A stretch of 64,000 nucleotides of DNA, from assembly GCF_042683405.1 (NCBI RefSeq), contig NZ_JBHUJS010000006.1, positions 62,001-126,000 on the forward strand. The letters are read 5' to 3'. A program made the position numbers and the translations under genes. Numbering within the stretch: position 1 is the first letter of the stretch; every line of letters begins with the position of its first letter. The notes under the pieces were generated by a model. The model was not told the origin of the DNA, searched no databases, and saw nothing but the letters and a program-made list of their open reading frames with translations. This document shows positions 26,763 to 35,475 of this stretch, in pieces. The DNA comes from Telluria sp042683405 (GTDB lineage Bacteria; Pseudomonadota; Gammaproteobacteria; Burkholderiales; Burkholderiaceae_D).

Positions 26763-28484
26763 ATGATGCGGGATACCCAAGCGATGACCCACGCATGGAT
26801 GCAGCAATTCGCCGACCCGTCGACATGGCAACCCTGGCTCAAGCTGCCCCAGGCCGGCGCGGCGCCATTCGGCGGCATGCTCAAGGAACTGAACGCCGGG
26901 ATCGATCCGGCCGCGCTGGACGCGATCCGCGCGGAGTATATGCAAAAGGCAGCGGCATTGTGGCAGGATTTCATCGCCTCGAAAACGCCGGAGCTGAAAG
27001 ACAAGCGCTTCGCGGCGCCCGAGTGGGCGGAAAATCCTGTATCGGCCTTCAGCGCCGCCTCCTACCTGCTCAATGCCGAATTCATGACGCGCATGGTCGA
27101 TGCCGTGCAGGCAGCGCCGCGCGACAAGCAGAAGATCCGTTTCGCCGTCAGTCAGATGGTCGATGCGATGTCGCCCGCGAACTTCCTCGCCACGAATCCC
27201 GAAGCGCAGAAGAAGATGCTGGAGACGAACGGCGAAAGCCTCGCCAAGGGCCTGCAGAACATGCTGGCCGACCTGCAGAAGGGCCGCATCTCGCAGTCCG
27301 ACGAATCGGCGTTCGAAGTGGGCCGCAATGTCGCGACCACGCCGGGCAAGGTGGTGTTCGAGAACGAGCTGTTCCAGCTGATCCAGTACGCGCCTTCCAC
27401 GCCGACCGTGCACGAGGTGCCGCTGGTGATGGTCCCGCCGTGCATCAACAAGTTCTACATCCTCGACCTGCAGCCGGAGAATTCGCTGGTGCGCTACGCG
27501 GTCGAGCAGGGCAATACCGTGTTCCTGGTCTCGTGGCGCAATCCGGGCCAGGAGATGGCCGGGGTGACCTGGGACCAGTACGTGGAAGACGGCGCGATCA
27601 CCGCGCTGAAGGTGGCGCGCGAGATCTCGGGCAAGGACAAGGTGAATACCTTCGGCTTCTGCGTGGGCGGCACCATCATCGCGACCGCGCTGGCGGTACT
27701 GGCGGCGCGCGGCGAAAAGCCAGCTGCCAGCCTGACCCTCCTGACCACGCTGCTCGACTACGCCGACACGGGCGTGCTGGATGTGTTCGTGGACGAGATC
27801 CAGGTCGCGCTGCGCGAGCAGCAGCTGGGCAGCGGTGGACTGATGCCGGGACGCGACCTGGCCACCACCTTCTCCGCCCTGCGTCCGAATGACCTGATCT
27901 GGAATTACGTGCAGTCGAACTACCTGAAGGGCAAGGAGCCGCCGGCGTTCGACCTGCTGTACTGGAACGCTGACGCGACCAACCTGCCCGGGCCGATGTT
28001 CTGCTGGTACCTGCGCAATATGTACCTGGAAAACAGCCTGAAGGAGCCGGGCAAGCTGACCGTCGCCGGTGCCCAGGTCGACCTGGGCGCGATCGACATC
28101 CCGGTCTTCATCTACGGCTCGCGCGAAGACCACATCGTGCCGTGGCAGGCGGCCTACGCGTCGATGCAGATCCTGAACCGCGCCAATCCGAAGCAGAACC
28201 GCTACGTGCTGGGCGCGTCGGGCCATATCGCGGGCGTGATCAACCCGGCCTCGAAGAACAAGCGCAGCTACTGGGTCAACGGCAATGGCCGCGCCAGGCC
28301 GCTGTCGGCCGACAAGTGGATGGAAGGTGCGACCGAGAAAAAAGGCAGCTGGTGGCCGGAGTGGGCCGCGTTTCTTGCCGAAAACGGCGGCGGCGACATC
28401 CAGGCCCCGTCCAAGTTTGGCAACCGCAAGTACAAGCCGCTGGAAGATGCACCGGGTAGTTACGTCAAGGTAAGAGCTGGTTAA
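26763..28484 (+). CDS. phaC: Class I polyhydroxyalkanoate synthase PhaC
   Basis: This cytoplasmic enzyme polymerises (R)-3-hydroxyacyl-CoA into PHA granules. The chosen start is ATG 26763 (573 aa), 5 bases after GGAA; an in-frame ATG at 26748 lacks a ribosome site. The lipase-like box GFCVGGT carries the nucleophile Cys (about residue 300). The Asp and His of the triad lie in YGSREDHIVP and GASGHIAGVIN. The length is that of a class I synthase that works without PhaE. phaR follows after 173 bases. Confidence 0.95.
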   Translation: MMRDTQAMTHAWMQQFADPSTWQPWLKLPQAGAAPFGGMLKELNAGIDPAALDAIRAEYMQKAAALWQDFIASKTPELKDKRFAAPEWAENPVSAFSAASYLLNAEFMTRMVDAVQAAPRDKQKIRFAVSQMVDAMSPANFLATNPEAQKKMLETNGESLAKGLQNMLADLQKGRISQSDESAFEVGRNVATTPGKVVFENELFQLIQYAPSTPTVHEVPLVMVPPCINKFYILDLQPENSLVRYAVEQGNTVFLVSWRNPGQEMAGVTWDQYVEDGAITALKVAREISGKDKVNTFGFCVGGTIIATALAVLAARGEKPAASLTLLTTLLDYADTGVLDVFVDEIQVALREQQLGSGGLMPGRDLATTFSALRPNDLIWNYVQSNYLKGKEPPAFDLLYWNADATNLPGPMFCWYLRNMYLENSLKEPGKLTVAGAQVDLGAIDIPVFIYGSREDHIVPWQAAYASMQILNRANPKQNRYVLGASGHIAGVINPASKNKRSYWVNGNGRARPLSADKWMEGATEKKGSWWPEWAAFLAENGGGDIQAPSKFGNRKYKPLEDAPGSYVKVRAG

Positions 28485-28657
28485 TACCGGAAATTTTCGG
28501 GGTGCGGTGCAATATGTGGTGCCAACCCGCCCCGGACATGGTATTTTCTGGTTTTTCGCTGCGTAGAAGGGCGAAAAACAGTTGGTGACGAGGGGGCCTG
28601 CGCCGCCTTTTCGACGGTTTTCCAGCAACTGCGCTGCGGCGCAATACAGGACACGAG

Positions 28658-29224
28658 ATGAGTAGTGCTAAGAAAAGCAACGAACGCCTGATCAAAAAGT
28701 ATCCGAACCGACGTCTGTACGACACGCAAACCAGTTCCTACATCACGTTGACGGACGTGAAGCAACTCGTGCTCGACAATGACGACTTCATGGTCGTCGA
28801 CGCCAAGACCAACGAAGACCTGACCCGCAGCATCCTGCTGCAGATCATCCTGGAAGAAGAGGCGCACGGCGCGCCGATGTTCTCCAGCGGCGTGCTGGCG
28901 CAGATCATCCGCTACTACGGCCACGCCATGCAGGGCATGATGGGCTCGTACCTGGAAAAGAACGTCCAGGCATTCACCGACATCCAGAACAAGTTCACCA
29001 GCACCGCCGCCGGCGCGCTGGAGGGCAAGCCGTTCAGCCCGGAGATGTGGACCCAGTTCATGAACGTCCAGGGCCCGATGATGCAGGGCATGATGAACAA
29101 CTACATCGACCAGAGCAAGAACCTGTTCGTGCAGATGCAGGAGCAGATGCAGAACCAAAGCAAGGCGATGTTCGGCGCGTTCCCGTTCCCGGGCGTGACC
29201 CCGCCGCCCACCGACAAGAAGTAG
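28658..29224 (+). CDS. phaR: PHA synthesis repressor PhaR
   Basis: The 188-residue protein starts after an AGGA site. The N-terminal PHA accumulation regulator DNA-binding domain is clear (LIKKYPNRRLYDTQTSSYIT). A PHB accumulation domain follows (about 70-110), then a Met/Gln-rich amphipathic tail that should bind granules. It represses phasin and its own genes until granules form. A TGC/GCA-rich stretch just upstream (CTGCGCTGCGGCGCAA, about 28626-28641) could be an autoregulatory site; this is a guess. Confidence 0.93.
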   Translation: MSSAKKSNERLIKKYPNRRLYDTQTSSYITLTDVKQLVLDNDDFMVVDAKTNEDLTRSILLQIILEEEAHGAPMFSSGVLAQIIRYYGHAMQGMMGSYLEKNVQAFTDIQNKFTSTAAGALEGKPFSPEMWTQFMNVQGPMMQGMMNNYIDQSKNLFVQMQEQMQNQSKAMFGAFPFPGVTPPPTDKK

Positions 29225-29308
29225 CAAAGAAGGGGACTGGACTGCCCGTTCAGCGGCTGCGGGTCCGTTCCCGGACTTTCGTCGATCCGCCCACAAGACC
29301 AGAGTCGA

Positions 29309-29387
29309 GGGACAGTCCCGTAGGGACACTCCCTATCGTTGTCATGCATGCCAAAAGGCAGGGGACAGTCCCGCAGGGACAGTCCCC
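29309..29387. repeat. Two family A palindromic repeats between phaR and rimO
   Basis: One copy at 29309-29333 (second half imperfect, GGGACACTCCC) and one at 29361-29387 (GGGGACAGTCCC-gca-GGGACAGTCCCC). The copies are 27 bases apart. The second ends 45 bases before the rimO start. Confidence 0.85.
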
Positions 29388-29432
29388 AAGGTACAATAGA
29401 GGATTGCCCTGAATGTTCGTGGTCCTCTTACT

Positions 29433-30878
29433 ATGCATGAAATCCGCCGTATTCCGTCCCAAACGCCATCCACGCCGGCCGCTGAACAGGCTGCGCCCGC
29501 GCCGCTGACGCTGCCGGTCGCGCCCCCGGGCGCCGCGCCGAAGGTCGGCTTCGTGTCGCTCGGCTGCCCGAAGGCGCTGGTCGACTCCGAACAGATCCTG
29601 ACCCAGTTGCGCGCGGAAGGCTACGAGACCGCCAAGACCTACGACGGTGCCGACCTCGTGATCGTGAATACCTGCGGCTTCATCGACGCGGCCGTGCAGG
29701 AATCGCTCGACGCCATCGGCGAAGCGCTGGCCGAAAACGGCAAGGTGATCGTCACCGGTTGCCTGGGCGCGAAGAAGGATGCGTCCGGCGAAGACATCAT
29801 CACCAAGGTGCACCCGAAGGTGCTGGCCGTGACCGGCCCGCACGCAGTGGGCGAAGTGATGAACTCCGTGCACCTTCACCTGCCCAAGCCGCACGAGCCG
29901 TTCTTCGACCTCGTGCCGCAGCAGGGCGTCAAGCTCACGCCGAAACACTACGCCTACCTGAAGATATCGGAAGGCTGCAACCACCGCTGCTCGTTCTGCA
30001 TCATCCCGTCGATGCGCGGCGACCTCGTGTCGCGCCCGATCGCGGACCTGATGCTGGAAGCGGAGAACCTGTTCAAGGCCGGCGTCAAGGAACTGCTGGT
30101 GATCTCGCAGGACACCAGCGCCTACGGCGTGGACGTCAAGTTCCGCTCCGGCTTCTGGAACGGCCGCCCGGTCAAGACCCACATGACGCAGCTGACTGAA
30201 GCGCTGGGCCAACTGGCAAAGCAGTACGGCGCGTGGGTGCGCCTGCACTATGTGTACCCGTACCCGCACGTCGACCAGGTGATCCCGCTGATGGGCGACG
30301 GCCACGTACTGCCGTACCTGGACGTGCCGCTGCAGCACGCGCACCCTGAAGTCCTGCGCCGCATGAAGCGTCCGGCCAGCGGCGAGAAGAACCTCGAGCG
30401 CATCCAGGCCTGGCGCGCGATGAACCCGGACCTGACGATCCGCTCCACTTTCATCGCCGGCTTCCCGGGCGAGACGGAAGAGGAATTCGAATACCTGCTG
30501 GACTTCCTGAAGGAAGCGCAAATCGACCGCCTGGGCTGCTTCGCCTACTCGCCGGTCGAGGGCGCGACCGCCAACGACATTCCTGGCCAGCTGCCGGACG
30601 AAGTGCGCGAAGAGCGCCGTGCCCGCGTGATGCTGCTGCAGGAAGAGATCTCGGCCAAGCGCCTGCAGGCCAAGGTCGGCCGCACCATGCGCGTGCTGAT
30701 CGACGAAGTGGGCGGCAAGGAGGCGATCGGCCGTACCGCTGCCGATGCGCCGGAAATCGACGGCGTGGTGCACGTGCGCCGCTCGCTCGTGCCGGGCAAG
30801 AAGCTGGCGGTGGGCGAGTTCGTCGACGTCGTCATCACCAAGGCTGACGCGCACGACCTGTGGGGTACCGTGGCATGA
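29433..30878 (+). CDS. rimO: Ribosomal protein S12 methylthiotransferase RimO
   Basis: This 481-residue radical SAM enzyme methylthiolates Asp of ribosomal protein S12. The N-terminal UPF0004 domain has cysteines at about 45, 81 and 110. The radical SAM motif CNHRCSFC has Cys 182, 186 and 189. The C-terminal TRAM domain begins near residue 405. VGFVSLGCPKALVDSE is the RimO signature. A Pro/Ala-rich extension of about 35 residues precedes the usual start. The stop overlaps the next gene (ATGA). Confidence 0.95.
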   Translation: MHEIRRIPSQTPSTPAAEQAAPAPLTLPVAPPGAAPKVGFVSLGCPKALVDSEQILTQLRAEGYETAKTYDGADLVIVNTCGFIDAAVQESLDAIGEALAENGKVIVTGCLGAKKDASGEDIITKVHPKVLAVTGPHAVGEVMNSVHLHLPKPHEPFFDLVPQQGVKLTPKHYAYLKISEGCNHRCSFCIIPSMRGDLVSRPIADLMLEAENLFKAGVKELLVISQDTSAYGVDVKFRSGFWNGRPVKTHMTQLTEALGQLAKQYGAWVRLHYVYPYPHVDQVIPLMGDGHVLPYLDVPLQHAHPEVLRRMKRPASGEKNLERIQAWRAMNPDLTIRSTFIAGFPGETEEEFEYLLDFLKEAQIDRLGCFAYSPVEGATANDIPGQLPDEVREERRARVMLLQEEISAKRLQAKVGRTMRVLIDEVGGKEAIGRTAADAPEIDGVVHVRRSLVPGKKLAVGEFVDVVITKADAHDLWGTVA

Positions 30879-32032
30879 CCAAAGGGCGCCAGACCAGCAT
30901 CCTCCACAGCGATTACGTTGCGCCGGAAGGGTTTGGCGCTTTTCCTCCCGCGATCCACTACGGATCGACGGTGCTGTTCCCGAACGTCGCGGCGATGCGC
31001 TCGACCGAGTGGAAAGAGAAGAACGCCTATACCTACGGCCTGCACGGCACGCCAACCACTTTTACGCTGGAAGCGCGGCTGGCCGAGATCGAAGGCGGCA
31101 AGTACTGCCTGCTGGCCCCGAGCGGGCTGGCGGCCATTTCGATGGTCATCCTCGGCATGCTCAAGAGCGGCGACGACCTGTTCATTCCCGACAACGCCTA
31201 CAATCCGTGCCGCGAACTGGGCAAATGGCTGCAGCGCGACTACGGCATCACGGCGCGCTTCTACGATCCGATGGCCGGCAGCGGCATCGCGGAACTGATC
31301 CAGCCGAACACCAGGCTGGTCTGGACCGAGTCGCCGGGTTCGGTGACGATGGAAGTGCCGGACCTGCGCGCCATCTGCGCAGCCGCGCACGGCAAGGGCG
31401 TGCCGGTCGCGATCGACAATACCTGGTCGGCTGGCCTGGGCCTGCAGGCCCTCGACGTCGGCGTGGATATCGTGGTGCAGGCGCTGACCAAGTACCAGTC
31501 GGGTGGTTCGGACGTGCTGATGGGCGCTGCGATCACGCGCGACGCCGCGCTGAACGAGCGCATCGCGCATGCGCACATGCGGCTGGGGCTGGGAGTGTCG
31601 CCGGGCGACGCCTACCTCGTCATGCGCGGCCTGCCGTCGATGAAGCTGCGTTTCGAAGCCCACGATGCGGGCGCACGCGCGGTGGCGCAATGGCTGAAGG
31701 GCCGCGCTGAAATCGCCAGGGTGCTGCATCCGGCGTTCGAGGAATGCCCCGGACACGAGTTCTTCCAGCGCGACTTTACCGGCGCGGGCGGGCTGTTCTC
31801 GGTGGTGTTCGATCCCGGCTACACGGAAGAGCAGACCGACCGCTTCGTCGATGCGCTCAAGCTGTTCAAGCTGGGCTACAGCTGGGGTGGGGCGCACAGC
31901 CTCGTGATGCCCTATCGCGTCGCAGCCATTCGCAGCAGCTGGAAGCAGGGCACGCTGGTGCGCTTCAATGTCGGACTCGAAGATCCGGCCGACCTGATCG
32001 CCGACATCGAGCAGGCCCTCGGCGTTCTCTGA
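30875..32032 (+). CDS. Cys/Met metabolism PLP enzyme, cystathionine beta-lyase-like
   Basis: The 385-residue protein starts at ATG 30875, overlapping the rimO stop. It is a type I fold PLP enzyme of the Cys/Met family: TYGLHGTPTTFTLEARLAEI at the N-terminus, TESPGSVTMEVPDL, IDNTWSAGLG, and the PLP lysine in LTKYQSGGSDVLMG. GYSWGGAHSLV near the end favours cystathionine beta-lyase (MetC type), which yields homocysteine, ammonia and pyruvate. The family is certain; the exact substrate is inferred. Confidence 0.88.
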   Translation: MTKGRQTSILHSDYVAPEGFGAFPPAIHYGSTVLFPNVAAMRSTEWKEKNAYTYGLHGTPTTFTLEARLAEIEGGKYCLLAPSGLAAISMVILGMLKSGDDLFIPDNAYNPCRELGKWLQRDYGITARFYDPMAGSGIAELIQPNTRLVWTESPGSVTMEVPDLRAICAAAHGKGVPVAIDNTWSAGLGLQALDVGVDIVVQALTKYQSGGSDVLMGAAITRDAALNERIAHAHMRLGLGVSPGDAYLVMRGLPSMKLRFEAHDAGARAVAQWLKGRAEIARVLHPAFEECPGHEFFQRDFTGAGGLFSVVFDPGYTEEQTDRFVDALKLFKLGYSWGGAHSLVMPYRVAAIRSSWKQGTLVRFNVGLEDPADLIADIEQALGVL

Positions 32033-32053
32033 GTCGGCGCACCGCATCCGTCG

Positions 32054-32071
32054 TCCCCGCCTGCGCGGGGA
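32054..32071. repeat. Family B palindromic repeat between the PLP enzyme and cheV
   Basis: Hairpin TCCCCGC-ctgc-GCGGGGA followed by TGACGG, between convergent gene ends. A partial second GCGGGGATGA lies at about 32087. It may serve as a bidirectional terminator. Confidence 0.7.
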
Positions 32072-32101
32072 TGACGGTTGACGTTTGCGGGGATGAGGCG
32101 G

Positions 32102-33055
32102 TCAGCGCAGCGCGCGGCGGATCGCGTCCGCGAAGTCGTCGGTATTGAACTTGGCCACGTAAGCGTCCGCGCCCACCGACTTCACGTGGTCCTCATTGGT
32201 GGTGCCCGACAGCGACGAGTGGATCACCACCGGCAGTGCGCCAAACTTCGGGCTCTGCTTGATGCTGCGCGTGAGCGTAAAGCCATCCATCTCCGGCATC
32301 TCCAGGTCGGTCAGCACCAGGGCCACCTTGTCCGTGATTGCCTTGCCTTCCTTCTCGCAGGCGTCGTTGAGCTGGTTCAGCTTGTCCCACGCTTCCTTGC
32401 CCGACTTGACCATGATGAAGTCGGCGCCCAGTGCGGTGAGGCCCTGTTCGATCATCGCACGCGCGACCATCGAATCGTCCGCAGCCAGCACCATGGTGCC
32501 AGCCCTGAGCTCCAGCTTCGGACCGATCGTCCCGGGATCGACGTCCGGCGTGTCGGACGGGTTCATGCGGCGCAGGATCGTTTCGACATCCAGCACCTGC
32601 GCCAGGCGCGTGTTCTCGCCATCTTCGATGCGGGCGATCGAGGTGACCATGCCGCCGACCGTGCTGCCTTCCGCGGTCATGACCTGGTTCCAGTTCAGGC
32701 GCACGATGTCTTCCACCGACTCGACAGCGAAGGCCTGGGTGGTGCGTGCGAACTCGGTGACCAGCATGATGTTCAGCCCCGTTTTCGGCGTGCAGCCGGC
32801 AATGGCGGGCAGGTCGAGCACCTGGATGATCTGGCCGCGCAGGTTGACGACGCCCAGCACGTGCGGCAGCGAGCCGGCGACGGCCGTGATCTCCGGCATC
32901 GCCACGATCTCGCGAATCTTGAATACGTTGATGCCGAAGAGTTCGGCCCGGTCGCCATGGGCATCGACGCCCAGGCGGAATAACAGCAGTTCGAACTTGT
33001 TGTTCGCCGTTAGGTTGCTGCGCTCATCCACTTCCTGCTGTACTGATTTCATCAT
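32102..33055 (-). CDS. cheV: CheV chemotaxis coupling/receiver protein
   Basis: The 317-residue protein joins a CheW domain (about 15-165, LFGINVFKIREI, VLGVVNLRGQIIQVLDL) to a response-regulator receiver domain (about 186-317). The acidic pair is AADDS and the phosphorylation Asp is at about 250 (VLTDLEMPEMDG). It couples receptors to CheA and may act as a phosphate sink. It stands alone, with no other che genes nearby. A 124-base gap lies upstream; no firm promoter was seen. Confidence 0.94.
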   Translation of the reverse strand: MMKSVQQEVDERSNLTANNKFELLLFRLGVDAHGDRAELFGINVFKIREIVAMPEITAVAGSLPHVLGVVNLRGQIIQVLDLPAIAGCTPKTGLNIMLVTEFARTTQAFAVESVEDIVRLNWNQVMTAEGSTVGGMVTSIARIEDGENTRLAQVLDVETILRRMNPSDTPDVDPGTIGPKLELRAGTMVLAADDSMVARAMIEQGLTALGADFIMVKSGKEAWDKLNQLNDACEKEGKAITDKVALVLTDLEMPEMDGFTLTRSIKQSPKFGALPVVIHSSLSGTTNEDHVKSVGADAYVAKFNTDDFADAIRRALR

Positions 33056-33179
33056 TTTCCGGTTTTCTCGTTAAGACAGATCCACAACCATGAGATTGTA
33101 TGTCTTTACGCCAGAAAACTAATGCATTAAAGCAAGGAATGTTGCATTTGCGCAGCATGGCAAGCCGGCAAGCTGGGCC

Positions 33180-33536
33180 TCAGGGCATGGGCTTGTTGCT
33201 GTTCAGGTCCATAAATCCCCTGAACAGCCGGTAGGCGTACCAGATCCACGCGCCGACCCATACCAGCCAAGCGACCGGGATCAGGAGGATGGTCACGAAC
33301 ATGATGCCGCCGGCCATCACGAGCGCGATATAGATCCAGAACGAGCGCAGCATCCAGCCGTGGTGCGAATACACGAACGTCCCCTGCGTTTCCGGGCGCT
33401 TGATGTAGTTGATGATGAGCGGAATGAGGTTCAGCAGGCCCAGCGAAAACAGGAAGGTCACTGCGTGGCCGATGTAGAGCAGGCGAGCGGCCTGCTTGCT
33501 GCCTTCGAGGGGAATATCGTTGACGACGGTGTTCAT
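33180..33536 (-). CDS. DUF4870-like membrane protein
   Basis: This 118-residue protein has three or four hydrophobic segments (LLYIGHAVTFLFSLGLLNLI, WIYIALVMAGGIMFVTILLIPVAWLVWVG). HH followed by GWMLRSFWIY resembles the DUF4870/Tic20-like small membrane family. Function unknown. It is followed on the same strand by nothing close; the next minus-strand gene upstream starts at 34125. Confidence 0.78.
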   Translation of the reverse strand: MNTVVNDIPLEGSKQAARLLYIGHAVTFLFSLGLLNLIPLIINYIKRPETQGTFVYSHHGWMLRSFWIYIALVMAGGIMFVTILLIPVAWLVWVGAWIWYAYRLFRGFMDLNSNKPMP

Positions 33537-33600
33537 GGGGCGGCTCCTTTATCTTCCAGCCGATTGTAGCAGCCGCCGCCCATGTGTGTTGCCAGCTTGT

Positions 33601-34125
33601 CTAGCGGTGGCCGCGGCGTCCGTCGCCCCTGCGGTAGCCGCCATGGTGCCGGCCTCCGTGATGGAAGCGCGAGCCGCTGTAATGGCGCGACGAGAAGATG
33701 AAGCTGCTGCTCGGCCAGTAGCTGTACGGCGCCACGTACGGGTAGCCGCCGAAATGCTGGTTGATCCCGAGGAAACCGTGGCGGCCGATGCCGAAGCCAA
33801 GGCCGATCGAGACTTGCGGCTGGTTGTAGTAAGGCTGGGCAACGACAACCGGCGCGGGCACATAGCCGCCCGGACCATAGGTGTAGACCGGCACGGTGCC
33901 GGCCGAGCTGTAGGTGACGCTGTTGCCCGGTGGCGCTGCAGGGATCGACTCGACGTAGCGGGACGTGTAATTGTCGGGGCGCGGCGCGCCTGGCGGCAGG
34001 TCCACGTTGGTGACCGACACGGTGCGCCATTCGCGCGGATCGGCCGGCTGTTGATAGGCGGTCGGCTGCTGGGTTGCGCAGCCTGCCAGCGTTGCGAGTG
34101 ATGCGATAATGATCAGGGATTTCAT
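33601..34125 (-). CDS. Hypothetical lipoprotein, Tyr/Pro/Gly-rich with His-rich tail
   Basis: The 174-residue protein starts at ATG 34125 with a GGAG site 8 bases upstream. Signal peptide and lipobox LAGC (MKSLIIIASLATLAGC) predict a lipid anchor. The middle is Pro/Gly/Tyr-rich (VYTYGPGGYVPAPVVVAQPY). The C-terminus is rich in His, Arg and Gly (HHGGRHHGGYRRGDGRRGHR), which could bind metal or polyanions. I recognise no named family. Its stop is 64 bases from the start of the DUF4870-like gene at 33536, so the two may be co-transcribed. Confidence 0.72.
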   Translation of the reverse strand: MKSLIIIASLATLAGCATQQPTAYQQPADPREWRTVSVTNVDLPPGAPRPDNYTSRYVESIPAAPPGNSVTYSSAGTVPVYTYGPGGYVPAPVVVAQPYYNQPQVSIGLGFGIGRHGFLGINQHFGGYPYVAPYSYWPSSSFIFSSRHYSGSRFHHGGRHHGGYRRGDGRRGHR

Positions 34126-34221
34126 GGCGAGGCTCCGGTAGATATCCAACACTATAAGGAATCGGGTTGCACCGGGCGCGCGCTTTAACAAGCTGTTACA
34201 CCTGTCGGGGAGACGTGAAAC

Positions 34222-34569
34222 ATGAACTACAAGGGAAGCTGTCATTGCGGCAACATCGCATTCGAGGTCGAAGGTGAGATCGGCGGCGCGCTGTCGTGCA
34301 ACTGTTCCATGTGCCAGCGCAAGGGATCGCTGCTCTGGTTCGTTCCGCGCACCAGCCTGCGCCTGCTGACGCCCGCATCGAACGCCAGCACCTACCTGTT
34401 CAACAAGCACGTCATCAAGCACCAGTTCTGCGGCGTGTGCGGGATTCACCCGTATGGCGAAGGCAAGTCCCCGGACGGGTCCGAGACCGCGGCGATCAAT
34501 ATCCGCTGCCTCGAGGGCATCGAGCTCGAGAGCATCCCTGTCCAGCACTACGACGGACGCAACCACTAG
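34222..34569 (+). CDS. GFA-family zinc protein
   Basis: The 115-residue protein has the glutathione-dependent formaldehyde-activating (GFA/CENP-V) zinc fold: GSCHCGNIAFEVEG, SCNCSMCQRKGSLLWFV and FCGVCGIHPYGEG. All seven zinc-binding cysteines appear present. A GGGGAG site precedes the ATG. Many such proteins have no proven link to formaldehyde, so the activity is uncertain. It converges on serB, with a family C repeat between. Confidence 0.88.
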   Translation: MNYKGSCHCGNIAFEVEGEIGGALSCNCSMCQRKGSLLWFVPRTSLRLLTPASNASTYLFNKHVIKHQFCGVCGIHPYGEGKSPDGSETAAINIRCLEGIELESIPVQHYDGRNH

Positions 34570-34576
34570 GGCTTTT

Positions 34577-34611
34577 TGGCGGAATCGGCCATGAATTGGT
34601 CGATTCCGCCA
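34577..34611. repeat. Family C palindromic repeat between GFA gene and serB
   Basis: Inverted repeat TGGCGGAATCG / CGATTCCGCCA with a 13-base loop, preceded by CTTTT. Two tandem relatives lie at 62476-62599. It may terminate both convergent genes. Confidence 0.78.
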
Positions 34612-34630
34612 GGGGACGGGGACTGCCGCG

Positions 34631-35473
34631 CTAACCGAGGATGGTGAGGATGGCGTCAAGGCCGCTGTAATTGAGCGCGACATCGGCCTGCTCGCGCACG
34701 ACCGGCTTGGCGCGGAACGCGACCGACAGGCCGGCGGCCTTCATCATTTTCAGGTCGTTGGCGCCATCGCCCATGACGATTGCCTGGCGCGGGTCGATGC
34801 CCATGCCGGCGCAGGTTCGCAGCACGGTGTCGCGCTTGGCGTCGGCGTCGACGATGCCGCCCACGACGTGGCCGGTCAGCTTGCCGTCCACTACCTCGAG
34901 CACGTTGGCGTGCGCCACATCGAGGCCCAGGCGCTCTTTCAGGCGCTCCGTGAAGAAGGTGAATCCGCCGGACACCAGCAGCGTCTTCAGGCCCGCTGCC
35001 TTGACGCCGGCCAGCATCGCCTCGGCGCCCATCGATAGCGCGAGCCGCTCGTCGTACACGCGCTCGAGGGCCGATGCATCCAGTCCCGCCAGCAGCGCCA
35101 CGCGCCGCGTCAGGCTGGCGGCGAAATCGAGTTCGCCGCGCATCGCCGCCTCGGTGATCGCCGCGACCTGGGGCTTGAGTCCCTGCATGTCCGCGATCTC
35201 GTCGATGCATTCGATCGTGATCAGCGTGGAATCCATGTCCATCGCCAGCAGGCGGAAGTCCGACAGCGTGCGGCCCGCTTCGATAAAGGTCGCGTCGAGT
35301 TGGGCGGCGCCGGCCGCCTCGCCGACGGCGCGGCGGGTGGCTGCGCTGTCGTCCGCGCCTTCCGCGCGCAGTGCATGGGCGCCCAGCATGGTGACTCGTG
35401 CGGGACTGGCCAGCGCGGCGACGCGCTCCAGCACTTGCGCGTCGGCGCGCGGGCCTTGCAGGACCAGGTTCAT
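34631..35473 (-). CDS. serB: Phosphoserine phosphatase SerB
   Basis: This 280-residue HAD-family enzyme carries out the last step of serine synthesis. The start is ATG 35473, two bases after the mfd stop, so it is co-transcribed with mfd. Motif I is LLAMDMDSTLITIECIDEIA, motif II LLVSGGFTFFTERL, motif III K in the DAKR context and motif IV VMGDGANDLKMM. A short N-terminal region of about 70 residues precedes the HAD domain. Length is normal for betaproteobacterial SerB. Confidence 0.95.
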   Translation of the reverse strand: MNLVLQGPRADAQVLERVAALASPARVTMLGAHALRAEGADDSAATRRAVGEAAGAAQLDATFIEAGRTLSDFRLLAMDMDSTLITIECIDEIADMQGLKPQVAAITEAAMRGELDFAASLTRRVALLAGLDASALERVYDERLALSMGAEAMLAGVKAAGLKTLLVSGGFTFFTERLKERLGLDVAHANVLEVVDGKLTGHVVGGIVDADAKRDTVLRTCAGMGIDPRQAIVMGDGANDLKMMKAAGLSVAFRAKPVVREQADVALNYSGLDAILTILG

Positions 35474-35475
35474 GT

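Noticed and set aside
26731..27004. Minus-strand extension upstream of the small membrane protein
   Set aside because: It runs through phaC in another frame and has no start site better than ATG 26730.
29369..29397. Promoter upstream of rimO with TACAAT (29392-29397)
   Set aside because: No -35 at a proper distance; the region is filled by a family A repeat.
33056..33179. Flagellar sigma-28 promoter upstream of cheV
   Set aside because: A TAAAG was seen but no GCCGATAA at the right distance.
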